Assembly (NCBI RefSeq): GCF_009712425.2 | Contig: NZ_VCJR02000002.1 | Location: 186,001 to 250,000 of the forward strand | Length of the DNA stretch: 64,000 nucleotides | Source of the DNA: Aquisalinus luteolus | GTDB lineage: Bacteria; Pseudomonadota; Alphaproteobacteria; Caulobacterales; Parvularculaceae | Reading direction: 5' to 3' | In this document: piece after piece, positions 9,849 through 18,167 of the stretch | How positions within the stretch are numbered: the stretch's first letter is position 1 | How the letters are laid out: every line of letters begins with the position of its first letter | Notes under the pieces: generated by a model | The model's database searches: none | Seen by the model: the letters and a program-made list of their open reading frames with translations, nothing else | Told to the model about the DNA's origin: nothing | Made by a program: the position numbers and the translations under genes

Positions 9849-9874
9849 TCTTCCCTGAAATCCGATCAGGCCAA

Positions 9875-10573
9875 TCAGCCCGCTTTGAGCAGTTTTGCCC
9901 AGAGCGGGCTTTCCATTTCTGCCACAAAAGCAGCGTGGGCCGCTTTTTCCTCTTCCGAGACGGAGAGGTTCAGGGGCGCCGGTCGCTGCAGCGCCTTGCC
10001 GCCGATCGAACCGTCATCCTCGCCGTCGCGCAGCGTGGCAAAATCGAGCCCTGCCTGCGCCCCGCCGGTCAGCTCGATATAGACCTCGGCCAGAAGCCTG
10101 GAGTCGAGCAGTGCCCCGTGGCCGTGCCGCTCGCGTTCTGTCGTGTCGATGCCAAAACGCGAACACAGCGCATCGAGCGAGGCCGGCGCCCCCGGAAACT
10201 TGCGCCGGGCCAGTTTCAGCGTGTCGATGACGCGATTGGCCAGTTCCGGCAGTCCGCACTTCTTCAACTCGAACTGGATGAAGCGCATGTCGAAATCGGC
10301 ATTGTGCGCGATCAGCTCCGCATCGGCGATGAATGCGCAAAATGCCTTGCCGACGCTGTCATGGGAAAAGAGCGGCTTGTCCTTCAGGAAGGACGCCGAC
10401 AGGCCATGCACGCGCTCGGCATCCGGCGGCATGTCGCGCTCCGGATTGATATAGACATGGAAGGAGTTGCCGGTGATCGCGCCGCGCACCAGTTCGATCG
10501 CACCGATCTCGACAACCCTGTGCTCTCCGGGATCGAAGCCCGTCGTTTCCGTATCGAAGATGATTTGCCGCAT
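9875..10573 (-). CDS. dnaQ: DNA polymerase III epsilon subunit (3'-5' exonuclease)
   Basis: DnaQ is the proofreading exonuclease of the replicase. The ExoI motif FDTETTGFDPGEHRVVEIGAIEL supplies Asp7 and Glu9. ExoII (AHNADFDMRFI) and the ExoIII region with HGALLDSRLLAEVY are both present. The C-terminal segment is short and polar, as expected for the alpha-subunit tether. It is last in the leftward maf-aroE/coaE-dnaQ run, which is a conserved alphaproteobacterial order beside the origin. Confidence 0.95.
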   Translation of the reverse strand: MRQIIFDTETTGFDPGEHRVVEIGAIELVRGAITGNSFHVYINPERDMPPDAERVHGLSASFLKDKPLFSHDSVGKAFCAFIADAELIAHNADFDMRFIQFELKKCGLPELANRVIDTLKLARRKFPGAPASLDALCSRFGIDTTERERHGHGALLDSRLLAEVYIELTGGAQAGLDFATLRDGEDDGSIGGKALQRPAPLNLSVSEEEKAAHAAFVAEMESPLWAKLLKAG

Positions 10574-10633
10574 GGCTGGATATCAGCACTGTTTGCCCGA
10601 GCCGACAAGGATTTCGGGAAGTTCCGCAGGCCC

Positions 10634-12076
10634 TCAGTAAGCGTACTTTTCCAGAATCTGGCGGTAAGCATCGCTCACCTCTGCCGCTGTTTCCTCCAGC
10701 GAGAGATCGGTCCGGATAACGTAGTCGGCGCGGGCGATCTTCTCGCCCTCCGGCATCTGGCGAGCGACGATGGATCTGTACTTTTCCTCTGTCATGCCCG
10801 GCCGCACCAGCACGCGCTTGCGGCGCACCTCCTCGTCGGCTGTGACGACGACCACCGCCTGGAACGGTTTCTCCAGATGTTTTTCGAACAGCAGCGGGAT
10901 ATCCATGACGCAGGATAAGGCCCCTGCCCGCTGCGCCTTGTCGAAAGACACCGCCCGGTCTGCCGCGACCAGCGGATGAACCACCGCCTCCAGCGCCGGG
11001 AAGTCGCCGGGGTTGGCCAGCAGGTGGGCTGACAGCTTTTCACGGGAGACGGCACCGGACTGGATAACGTCCGGGAACAGCTCTGCAACCGGCTCCACGG
11101 CCGCGCCACCCTCAGCATAAAGACGATGGACGGCATCATCGGCATCCCATGTGTGGGCACCAAGGCGCGCAAACATCGCCGCGACCGTCGACTTGCCCAT
11201 GCCGATAGAACCCGTGAGCGCTATCGCGACCGGCGGAATACGCCCGAGCAGCCTGTCTTCCAGATGCTCCATCAGATCCGGCGTTACCGCCGGCCGAATG
11301 CCGGTCCAGTGCTCGAACCCCGGAACTGCCTGATTTGCCAGCATGGCAAGGCCATTGAAGGTCTTCAGGCCCCGCGCCCTTGCCTGTGCGAGCAGCGGCG
11401 TCTCCAACGGCGTATAGATGATATCCGCTACGATCATGTGATCCGGTGCCGCCGACAGGTCGACCTCCAGTGGCGGCTGGCCATGCATACCGAGAGAGGT
11501 GGTATTCACGACAAGGTCGTATGCGGACAGGTTATCGGCAAATTTTGACCAGTCGACGATTTCTGACAGGCACTCAAAGCGGGACTTTAGCCCTTCCGCC
11601 TTCTGCCTCGTGCGATTGCTGATATCGATGTTCTCAAACCCGGCGCGGTGCAGCGCCATGAGTACGGCAGGTGCAGCGCCGCCCGCCCCAAGAACCAGAG
11701 CGCGGGACTTGCGCTCAGGCCTTACAGCCATGACCGAGGCGTAGAATCCCTCTTCGTCTGTATTATCCGCATGGACCTTGCCATCATAGAATACCAGCGT
11801 GTTGGCGACGCCCAGTGCCTTTGCCCTGTCGCTGACAGTGTCCGCCACCTTGAAGGCATTTTCCTTGTGCGGAATAGTCACGTTTATGCCGGTGAATTCC
11901 TCGGCTTTCAGGCGCTCGACAAGCTGGCGGAACTCTGCCTCGCCGCCCTCGCACGGCATATGTTCATACGAACCGGCAACACCGTGTTTCCTGCGCCACC
12001 AGGCATTGACGACAGGCGACAGCGAATGACCGACCGGCCATCCTGCAATCGCACCCCTGAATCGCGCCTGTGTCAT
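10634..12076 (-). CDS. aroE-coaE: Fused shikimate dehydrogenase - dephospho-CoA kinase
   Basis: One uninterrupted frame of 480 residues encodes two enzymes. Residues 1 to about 278 are AroE: SLSPVVN shikimate contact, NVTIPHK with catalytic Lys71, ADNTDEEGF with Asp107, NADP-loop GAGGAAPA, and FNGLAMLANQAV near the end. From about 283 the CoaE kinase begins directly with the P-loop GSIGMGKS (289-296), then HPLV, the DIPLLFE lid-side strand and a normal CoaE tail. No ATG, GTG or TTG occurs at the junction, so CoaE has no separate start. Elsewhere aroE and coaE are adjacent separate genes in this order. The ATG overlaps the maf TGA (TGATG). A TTG one codon upstream is less likely. Confidence 0.92.
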   Translation of the reverse strand: MTQARFRGAIAGWPVGHSLSPVVNAWWRRKHGVAGSYEHMPCEGGEAEFRQLVERLKAEEFTGINVTIPHKENAFKVADTVSDRAKALGVANTLVFYDGKVHADNTDEEGFYASVMAVRPERKSRALVLGAGGAAPAVLMALHRAGFENIDISNRTRQKAEGLKSRFECLSEIVDWSKFADNLSAYDLVVNTTSLGMHGQPPLEVDLSAAPDHMIVADIIYTPLETPLLAQARARGLKTFNGLAMLANQAVPGFEHWTGIRPAVTPDLMEHLEDRLLGRIPPVAIALTGSIGMGKSTVAAMFARLGAHTWDADDAVHRLYAEGGAAVEPVAELFPDVIQSGAVSREKLSAHLLANPGDFPALEAVVHPLVAADRAVSFDKAQRAGALSCVMDIPLLFEKHLEKPFQAVVVVTADEEVRRKRVLVRPGMTEEKYRSIVARQMPEGEKIARADYVIRTDLSLEETAAEVSDAYRQILEKYAY

Positions 12077-12672
12077 CAATACCCCAACTGTTTCTGTTCC
12101 CGCAGGAACGCCAGCAAGGGCAGCAAGGGCAAGCCCAGAATGGAGAAATAGTTGCCATGGACCTGGTGGAAAAGCCGGGCACCGACGCCTTCAAGCTGAT
12201 AGGCGCCGACGGAGGACAATATCCCCTCACCTGCTTCGGCCAGATATCGATCTATGGTTTCATCGCTCAGTGTACACATGGTCAATGTCGGATAGTCGAT
12301 CACCTGCCACATCACATCACTGCCCCTGGCGATGCAGGCGGCACTGTAGAGCGTATGCGTGCGACCGGAAAATTCCTTCAGCCGCACCCTCGCCTCGTCC
12401 ATGTCGACCGGCTTGTCATGGAGCTTGCCGTCGAGACCCAGAACCTGGTCGGCCCCGATTACGTAAGCGTCCTCATTCTGCTTGCTGACGGAGAGGGCCT
12501 TGGCTTCGGCAAGCCGCATGGCGATATCGCGCAGATCGTTGCCGGCGGCCCAGCACTTTTCCTTGATGCTTGCCTCATCGACATCGCTCGGCACGATCTC
12601 GAAAGGCACGCCCGCATTGCGCAGCATCTGCGCCCTGATCTGGCTGCCTGAGGCAAGAATGATCCTGCTCAT
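12076..12672 (-). CDS. maf: Maf-family nucleotide pyrophosphatase
   Basis: Maf proteins hydrolyse non-canonical or methylated nucleoside triphosphates. The ILASGSQIRAQML start corresponds to the SxxR substrate motif. VPSDVDEASIK follows, then YVIGADQVL with the catalytic Asp, and SSVGAYQLEG. The GADQVL form and the W/V context fit the YceF (m7GTP) branch better than the dTTP branch, but I would not insist on it. It is translationally coupled to aroE-coaE by a one-base overlap and lies 26 bases downstream of ppsR. Confidence 0.93.
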   Translation of the reverse strand: MSRIILASGSQIRAQMLRNAGVPFEIVPSDVDEASIKEKCWAAGNDLRDIAMRLAEAKALSVSKQNEDAYVIGADQVLGLDGKLHDKPVDMDEARVRLKEFSGRTHTLYSAACIARGSDVMWQVIDYPTLTMCTLSDETIDRYLAEAGEGILSSVGAYQLEGVGARLFHQVHGNYFSILGLPLLPLLAFLREQKQLGY

Positions 12673-12698
12673 GATTTCCGTCCCGACATCTCGTACTT

Positions 12699-13553
12699 TT
12701 ATTCGTGGCCGGCGCGCTTTGCCGACAGCTTGGAGATAATCTGCGCGGCAGTTTCTTCAACGGAACGCCGCGTCACATCGATCACCGGCCAGCCCTTGCG
12801 CAGGAACAATCTCTTTGCCTTGGTTACTTCCTGCCGCACGGCGGTGGCATCGGAATAGTCCATCGTCTGTTGCTGGTCGAGATTTTTCAGCCGGCTCTCG
12901 CGGATCTGCACCAGCCGGTCAGGGCTGGCGGTGAGGCCGATGACCAGTGGCTTTTTCAGGGTTTCCAGCTCCGGCGGGTGATCATTGGTCGGTACCAGCG
13001 GCACGTTTGCGGCCTTGAGCCCGCGATTGGCGAGATACATGCAGGTCGGCGTCTTCGATGTGCGGCTGACCCCGACAAGCACGACATCTGCGGATTCTAG
13101 GTCCCACAGCATCTGCCCGTCGTCATGGGCAAGGGTGTAGTCGAGCGCGGCGATCCGCTGGAAGTAGTTCTCGTCCAGCGTATGCTGCGCAGCGGTCTGC
13201 ATGGTCTGTTCGAGGCCGAGATAGCTGGCAAAGGCATTGAGCAGGGGGTTCAGCACCGGTATGGCCGGCAATTGCAGCTCGGCCGATTTCACTTCCAGGT
13301 GCCGGCGCAGGGCAGGGTCGGCAATCGTATACAGGATAATACCGGGCGAGCTTTCGATCCGCGCCAGCACTTCATTCATCTGCTTGCGTGTGCGCACCAG
13401 TGTCGAGACATGTTCAAGCGGGCTTGCGCCTTCAAACCGTGCGGCGGTCGCTTTCAGCATGGTACTCAAGGTCTCGCCGGTCGAATCCGACACCAGGTGG
13501 ACGTGAAAATATGTTTTTCCGGGCACTACCGGTTGCGCAGCTGCTTCTGCCAT
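12699..13553 (-). CDS. ppsR: Pyruvate, phosphate dikinase regulatory protein (kinase/pyrophosphorylase, DUF299)
   Basis: This bifunctional enzyme phosphorylates and dephosphorylates PEP synthase or PPDK. The signatures are HLVSDSTGET at residues 19-28 and the P-loop-like VGVSRTSKTP near 158, followed by LANRGLKAANVPLVP. The length of 284 fits. The gene is the homologue of the Rickettsia/Caulobacter gene that borders oriC on the side opposite hemE. It is the first gene of the leftward run and its promoter must lie inside the origin region. Confidence 0.92.
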   Translation of the reverse strand: MAEAAAQPVVPGKTYFHVHLVSDSTGETLSTMLKATAARFEGASPLEHVSTLVRTRKQMNEVLARIESSPGIILYTIADPALRRHLEVKSAELQLPAIPVLNPLLNAFASYLGLEQTMQTAAQHTLDENYFQRIAALDYTLAHDDGQMLWDLESADVVLVGVSRTSKTPTCMYLANRGLKAANVPLVPTNDHPPELETLKKPLVIGLTASPDRLVQIRESRLKNLDQQQTMDYSDATAVRQEVTKAKRLFLRKGWPVIDVTRRSVEETAAQIISKLSAKRAGHE

Positions 13554-13719
13554 GTGGATAAAACCTCTATCTCTCCCCGATACAAGTCATCGCACCATAC
13601 GCCCAAAGCGTTGTGCCCACAAAGGGAAGAATCATTCCCGGTTTTCCCCGGCGAAACTCTATCCCCAGCCATACCGGGAGAAAGTGATATAGCGCACGCT
13701 ATCCAGACATTACGCACAG

Positions 13720-13736
13720 GACCGGTAGTACCGGTC
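13720..13736. repeat. Perfect inverted repeat in the origin region
   Basis: GACCGGTA-G-TACCGGTC is an exact palindrome with 8-base arms around a single central base. Another TACCG follows at once (13738-13742). It could be a protein-binding site for an origin regulator or a ppsR promoter operator. No known regulator is recognised. Confidence 0.6.
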
Positions 13737-13763
13737 ATACCGTGAATGCTTAATGAAAGATGA

Positions 13764-13781
13764 ATATCCACATTATCCACG
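13764..13781 (+). promoter_or_regulatory. Two adjacent DnaA-box-like sequences
   Basis: ATATCCACA (13764-13772) and TTATCCACG (13773-13781) abut directly. Each differs by one base from the DnaA consensus TTATCCACA. Their back-to-back placement inside the ppsR-hemE gap supports DnaA loading here. Weaker inverted matches (TGTGGATTG, TGTGGTTGG) follow at 13806-13822. Confidence 0.65.
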
Positions 13782-13921
13782 CAGAGGGCTGTATTGTGCG
13801 GAATTTGTGGATTGTGGTTGGAATTGGGTGAGGGGACTGATATTCAACAAAGCCCACAGGCTTATGAGTCTGATTAGATATATCTCTGACGATCAGCTCC
13901 GTTAGGCTAGCGGCAAGTTCC

Positions 13922-13936
13922 TTAAGAAAGACTTAA
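13922..13936. promoter_or_regulatory. CtrA-type box TTAA-N7-TTAA at the hemE start
   Basis: TTAAGAAAGACTTAA matches the CtrA consensus TTAA-N7-TTAA exactly and ends four bases before the hemE GTG. A weaker match (TTAA-N7-TGAA) is at 13750-13764 next to the DnaA boxes. In Caulobacter, CtrA binds several such boxes in oriC, silencing replication and controlling the hemE-side promoter. The same logic is inferred here. Confidence 0.65.
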
Positions 13937-13940
13937 CACG

Positions 13941-14960
13941 GTGCGTGAGGCAAATTTCCTGAAGGCTCTTCGAGGCAAAGCGTGTCATCCGCACCCTGCG
14001 TGGTTCATGCGTCAGGCCGGTCGCTACCTTCCTGAATACAGAGCCGTGCGGGAGAAAGCTGGATCGTTTCTCGACCTGTGTTTCTCCTCCGAACTGGCAG
14101 CGGAAGTAACCCTGCAGCCGATCAGGCGGTACGATCTGGATGCAGCGATCCTCTTTGCCGACATCCTGTTGATGCCGATGGTGCTGGGCCAGGACCTGGC
14201 CTTTGAAAAGGGGGAGGGACCTAGGCTTTCCCCGGCGCTGGGTGACAGCACGTTCGATCCGGCAGCTGCAAGAAACATGGATATTGTTGCGCCGGTCTAT
14301 GAGACGGTGAAACGCGTTCGTTCGGAACTGGCTGAGGACAAGGCGCTGATCGGTTTTGCCGGGGCACCATGGACGGTCGCCACCTACATGATCGCCGGCC
14401 GCGGCGTGAAGGATACCGCTGCCCTGCGCCGCTTTGCCTATGAGCAGCCGGAACGCTTTGCCGCGCTGATCGCGGCTCTTGAAGACGTCACGATCGATTA
14501 TCTGTGCGGACAGGTGGAGGCGGGGGCCGACGCCTTGCAGCTGTTCGAAAGCTGGGCCAGCGGCCTGCCGGCTGATTTCGTCCGGCAATGGTGTCTGGCC
14601 CCGGCTGCCAGGATCGCGTCAGCCGTCAAGAAACGCCATCCGGAAGTGCCAGTGATCGCGTTCCCTAAGGGGGCAGGGAGCCTTTACCTGGACTTCGCGA
14701 AAGAGCCTGTTTTTGACGGCCTCAGCCTCGGCACGGAAGTCGATCCGCACTGGGCGAAGGAGAATCTTTCGGCCAAGACCCTTCAGGGCGGTCTCGATCC
14801 ACTGCTCGTTGCTGCTGGCGGTGAGGAAATGCGCTCTGCGGCAAGACGCCTGAAAGACACGTTTGCCGGCACGCCCTATATCTTCAATCTCGGCCATGGC
14901 TTCGTACCGGATACGCCCCCGGAGAATGTTGCCGAGCTGGTATCGATCATACGAGAATAA
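13941..14960 (+). CDS. hemE: Uroporphyrinogen decarboxylase
   Basis: HemE converts uroporphyrinogen III to coproporphyrinogen III in heme synthesis. The N-terminal signature PAWFMRQAGRYLPEYR is at about residues 19-34, followed by AAILFADIL with the catalytic Asp, and IGFAGAPWTVATYM. The 339-residue length fits. The GTG start is chosen because it puts the signature at the usual distance. It lies directly beside the CtrA box, which leaves little room for a strong ribosome-binding site. hemJ follows 29 bases downstream. Confidence 0.96.
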   Translation: MREANFLKALRGKACHPHPAWFMRQAGRYLPEYRAVREKAGSFLDLCFSSELAAEVTLQPIRRYDLDAAILFADILLMPMVLGQDLAFEKGEGPRLSPALGDSTFDPAAARNMDIVAPVYETVKRVRSELAEDKALIGFAGAPWTVATYMIAGRGVKDTAALRRFAYEQPERFAALIAALEDVTIDYLCGQVEAGADALQLFESWASGLPADFVRQWCLAPAARIASAVKKRHPEVPVIAFPKGAGSLYLDFAKEPVFDGLSLGTEVDPHWAKENLSAKTLQGGLDPLLVAAGGEEMRSAARRLKDTFAGTPYIFNLGHGFVPDTPPENVAELVSIIRE

Positions 14961-14989
14961 AAACCGGCATTGTTCCGGAGGGGAAACAA

Positions 14990-15433
14990 ATGGACTTCCT
15001 GCTGCCATTCTATAACTGGATCAAGGTCCTGCACCTTCTCTCCGTAATCGCGTGGATGGCGGCGATGATGTATCTGCCGCGGCTGTTCATCTATCACCAC
15101 CAGTCCGAAAAGGGTGGCGAGGCGGAGACACTGTTCATCCAGATGGAGCGGCGCCTGCTGAAAGGCATCATGACGCCAGCGATGATCGCGACCTGGGTCT
15201 TTGGCCTGCTGCTGATCGGGGCCATGCCTGCCTATGGCGGCGAGCCCTGGTTCATCATCAAGTTCCTGTTCGTCATCGCCATGTCGGGCGTGCATGGCTT
15301 TTATTCGGCGAGCTTCAGGAAGTTTTCCGTCGGCGAGCGCCCGAGGACAGAGAAATTCTGGCGGATCATCAACGAGGTGCCGTTTGTATTCCTCATTATC
15401 ATCGTCATCATGGTTCTCGTGAAACCGTTCTGA
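14990..15433 (+). CDS. hemJ: Protoporphyrinogen IX oxidase HemJ
   Basis: This integral membrane protein of 147 residues has four predicted helices and the family start WIKVLHLLSVIAWMAAMMYLP, with its conserved His near residue 14. The segment RRLLKGIMTPAMIATWVFG follows, and the protein ends at a KPF tail. HemJ oxidises protoporphyrinogen IX with heme and electrons passed to the respiratory chain. The gene lies between hemE and rho, as in many alphaproteobacteria, and GGAGGGG precedes it. Confidence 0.92.
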   Translation: MDFLLPFYNWIKVLHLLSVIAWMAAMMYLPRLFIYHHQSEKGGEAETLFIQMERRLLKGIMTPAMIATWVFGLLLIGAMPAYGGEPWFIIKFLFVIAMSGVHGFYSASFRKFSVGERPRTEKFWRIINEVPFVFLIIIVIMVLVKPF

Positions 15434-15455
15434 TCCTGGTTGACTCCAAACATGA

Positions 15456-15484
15456 TTGACGGGCCGGGATAGCGTTTGCTATCC
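15456..15484 (+). promoter_or_regulatory. Candidate rho promoter
   Basis: TTGACG (15456-15461) and CTATCC (15479-15484) are separated by 17 bases in the 153-base gap between hemJ and rho. This resembles the housekeeping promoter form of alphaproteobacteria. The resulting leader would be about 95 bases long, in line with rho autoregulation, but no attenuator is obvious. Confidence 0.4.
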
Positions 15485-15586
15485 TGTGGTTTCAGCGTCC
15501 TGCTGACTTATTGCGTTTCCCGCCATTACTGGTCCCACCTTGCGTCACGCAACGCCCCACATCTTCACCACAGGTCTATCTCCATC

Positions 15587-16858
15587 ATGATGCCCGAAAA
15601 GATCACGCTTGATGAACTCAAAGCGAAATCGCCAACCGATCTCCTGACATTTGCCGACTCCGTAGGTGTCGAAAACGCCTCTGCCCTGCGCAAGCAGGAA
15701 CTGCTCTTCGTGACGCTGAAAGAGCTCGCCGATCATGATGTCGAGATTGAGGGCGGCGGCGTCCTGGAAGTGCTGCCGGACGGCTTTGGCTTCCTGCGCT
15801 CGCCGGATGCCAATTATCTCGCGGGCCCGGACGATATTTATGTCTCGCCATCGCAGATCCGCAAATTCGCGCTGAAAACCGGCGACACGGTCATCGGCGA
15901 AATTCGCTCCCCGAAAGATGGCGAGCGTTACTTCGCGTTGACCAAGGTCTCGACCCTCAATTTCGAGGAACCCGAGAAAGCCCGTCACAAAGTCCACTTC
16001 GATAACCTGACGCCGCTCTATCCCGATGAGCGCCTGCGCATGGAAGTCGAAAAGAAGGAGGGCAAGGATCTTTCTTCCCGCGTCATCGATATCGTGTCGC
16101 CGCTTGGCAAAGGTCAGCGCGCCCTGATCGTTGCCCCGCCGCGGACGGGTAAAACGGTTCTGTTGCAGAACATCGCCCACTCGATCACGACCAACCATCC
16201 GGAATGCTATCTGATCGTCCTGCTGATCGACGAGCGCCCGGAAGAGGTCACCGACATGCAGCGTTCGGTCAATGGCGAAGTTGTTTCCTCGACGTTCGAC
16301 GAGCCGGCAGCCCGCCATGTTGCCGTGTCTGAAATGGTTATCGAGAAAGCCAAGCGCCTGGTCGAACATGGCCGGGACGTCGTCATCCTGCTTGATTCCA
16401 TCACCCGCCTTGGCCGCGCCTATAACACGGTCGTGCCAAGCTCCGGCAAGGTGCTGACCGGTGGCGTCGATGCCAACGCCCTGCAACGACCGAAGCGTTT
16501 CTTCGGTGCTGCGCGGAACATCGAAGAGGGCGGTTCGCTGACCATCATCGCCACGGCGCTGATCGACACCGGCTCGAAAATGGACGAGGTCGTCTTCGAG
16601 GAATTCAAGGGTACAGGCAACTCCGAGATCGTGCTCGACCGCAAGGTCGCCGACAAGCGCACCTTCCCGGCGATCGATATCGGCAAGTCCGGTACGCGCA
16701 AGGAAGACCTGCTCATGTCGAAATCCGAGCTGCAGAAAGTCTTCGTCCTGCGCCGTATCCTGTCACCGATGGGTGTTACGGACTCGATCGAGTTCCTGCT
16801 CGACAAGCTGCGCCAGACCAAGACCAATGGCGACTTCTTCGACTCGATGAATACTTAG
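15587..16858 (+). CDS. rho: Transcription termination factor Rho
   Basis: The RNA-dependent hexameric ATPase starts with the Rho-N helices ([19 protein letters not shown]). It has the cold-shock RNA-binding fold ([15 protein letters not shown]), a Walker A motif APPRTGKT at about 183-190, Walker [17 protein letters not shown], and the R-loop region [21 protein letters not shown] start at ATG 15587 (ATGATG); a TTG far upstream at 15476 adds an atypical tail and is rejected. About 423 residues is normal for the class. A strong intrinsic terminator follows. Confidence 0.97.
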   Translation: MMPEKITLDELKAKSPTDLLTFADSVGVENASALRKQELLFVTLKELADHDVEIEGGGVLEVLPDGFGFLRSPDANYLAGPDDIYVSPSQIRKFALKTGDTVIGEIRSPKDGERYFALTKVSTLNFEEPEKARHKVHFDNLTPLYPDERLRMEVEKKEGKDLSSRVIDIVSPLGKGQRALIVAPPRTGKTVLLQNIAHSITTNHPECYLIVLLIDERPEEVTDMQRSVNGEVVSSTFDEPAARHVAVSEMVIEKAKRLVEHGRDVVILLDSITRLGRAYNTVVPSSGKVLTGGVDANALQRPKRFFGAARNIEEGGSLTIIATALIDTGSKMDEVVFEEFKGTGNSEIVLDRKVADKRTFPAIDIGKSGTRKEDLLMSKSELQKVFVLRRILSPMGVTDSIEFLLDKLRQTKTNGDFFDSMNT

Positions 16859-16865
16859 GCGAATA

Positions 16866-17801
16866 CTATTCAACTTCAGTAACACCACAGGCCGGGCTGG
16901 CAGTTTTCAGCCCGGCTTTTTTCATGGCCTCATAGGCGATGACAGGTGCGTCGGTCGCGATCAGGTCGACGCCATCGCGGGCAAGATCGGCATAATAATC
17001 AAAGGCCCCGGAAGCGGCGAGGCGATTGTCGATGGAGTCACGCCCGCCAAGCGTGCCGAAGATCACTTCGACATCGGCGGCATTCAGCTCGTCAAAGACC
17101 GGTCGGCTCGGGGCGGTATTACCGGTCCAGCCGAGCAGGCGATCCGCCGGAACATCGATCAGGTCCAGATCACCCTGATCGTCCAGCGTAGCTGAGATCA
17201 TGGCTTCGGGGTGCAGGCGGTGAAGTTTCTCCGCTTGTCCGTTGGTATAGGCGATATAGATGATGCGGTCGGTCGCTCCGGCCTGCCTTACCTCAGCAAC
17301 GAGATCTTCGTAATCCACGGCGCGCTTGATATCGAGTTCGAGGATCGTCTTGCCGTCTGCCCACGCCAGCGCATCTGTCAGGGCAGGGGGTGAGTCATAC
17401 AGGGTACCGTCCGGTCCCTCGACATTCTGTGTACTGATATAATTCCAGTTGCGGTCTGTGACTGTGCCGGTCCCGGTCGTCGTGCGGTCCAGGGTGTCGT
17501 CATGCATCAGGAAGAGAACCCCATCGGCGGAGACGTTCACATCCACTTCCATCAGCGCCGGGACTTCGGCCAATACCTGGCTCATGCCCGCGATAGAATT
17601 TTCGACCAGGCCGCCGCGATGGGCCGCGACAAGCGTAACCCCTTCATCCTCGAGACAATCAAAAAAGCCGTTCAGGTCACCGTTTGGAACAATGGTGCTG
17701 CCCGAGAAGACGGTATCGAGTGAACTTTCCGTCTCGGCACAGCCAACAACCAGAAGGGCTGTAGCTATTATTGCTGCTGTATCGTTTTTGAGAAAAAACA
17801 A
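16866..17801 (-). CDS. Glycerophosphodiester phosphodiesterase lipoprotein
   Basis: GDPD enzymes hydrolyse glycerophosphodiesters to glycerol-3-phosphate and an alcohol. The catalytic block AAHRGGLVENS is at about residues 59-69, followed by MEVDVNVSADGVLFLMHDDTLDRTT with the metal-binding Glu/Asp and second His. The N-terminus reads ATALLVVGCAE, a lipobox with Cys21, so the enzyme is probably lipid-anchored and periplasm-facing. The 3' end is shared with the rho terminator. The 311 residues fit the family. Confidence 0.88.
   Translation of the reverse strand: MFFLKNDTAAIIATALLVVGCAETESSLDTVFSGSTIVPNGDLNGFFDCLEDEGVTLVAAHRGGLVENSIAGMSQVLAEVPALMEVDVNVSADGVLFLMHDDTLDRTTTGTGTVTDRNWNYISTQNVEGPDGTLYDSPPALTDALAWADGKTILELDIKRAVDYEDLVAEVRQAGATDRIIYIAYTNGQAEKLHRLHPEAMISATLDDQGDLDLIDVPADRLLGWTGNTAPSRPVFDELNAADVEVIFGTLGGRDSIDNRLAASGAFDYYADLARDGVDLIATDAPVIAYEAMKKAGLKTASPACGVTEVE
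16891..16922 (+). terminator. Intrinsic terminator after rho, embedded in the convergent gene
   Basis: GCCGGGCTG (16891-16899) pairs with CAGCCCGGC (16908-16916) across an 8-base loop and is followed by six T. It lies 32 bases after the rho stop but inside the 3' end of the lipoprotein gene on the other strand. The same bases therefore code for that protein's last residues. Confidence 0.85.
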
Positions 17802-17912
17802 TCTATATCTCCGCTATCGAGTCTGCCTTTGCAGATTTATACGGATTGATTGTGACAGTCACCTGAACTCGTGCCATATCGTGTGCCTTGGAGCATGGAA
17901 GGAGAATGCCTG

Positions 17913-18167
17913 ATGAAATTCACCGTCAATGTCGAATGCACCCCGGTCGAGGCACGCCAGTTCATGGGGCTGCCGGATGTGACCAGCATCAACGAGATGT
18001 TCATGAACAGCCTCGAAGAGAAGACCAAGGAAAATATCGATAATATCACCGACCCGCAGAAATATTTTGAAAACATGATGACCATGGGCGGCAAGAATTT
18101 CGAGACCATGCAGGCGATGTTCGCGGCCATGATGTCGGGCGGTACTTCCGGAAAGAATGACAAGTAA
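17913..18167 (+). CDS. DUF6489-like small protein
   Basis: The protein of 84 residues begins MKFTVNVECTPVEARQFMGLPDV and has a Met-rich C-terminal helical part ending GGTSGKNDK. The CTPEEAR.F.GLPDV pattern is typical of the small alphaproteobacterial DUF6489 family, whose function is unknown. AAGGAG precedes ATG 17913, which decides the start over 17871. It overlaps mnmE by 11 bases and is therefore co-transcribed with it. Confidence 0.7.
   Translation: MKFTVNVECTPVEARQFMGLPDVTSINEMFMNSLEEKTKENIDNITDPQKYFENMMTMGGKNFETMQAMFAAMMSGGTSGKNDK

Larger units (their letters stand above)
13554..13940. other. oriC: Probable chromosomal replication origin (oriC)
   Basis: This 387-base gap between divergent ppsR and hemE is the site of oriC in Caulobacter and Rickettsia. 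It has no convincing ORF. It contains DnaA-box-like words at 13764-13772 and 13773-13781 in tandem, and inverted ones at 13806-13814 and near 13814-13822. A weaker word is CTATCCCCA at 13659-13667. There are two GANTC (CcrM) sites, at 13629-13633 and 13866-13870, and an AT-rich stretch around 13873-13890. A perfect CtrA box touches the hemE start. The assignment rests on synteny plus motifs; no function has been shown. Confidence 0.8.

Noticed and set aside
15476-15586. N-terminal extension of Rho from a TTG codon
   Set aside because: The extra 37 residues are unlike Rho N-termini and overlap a candidate promoter.
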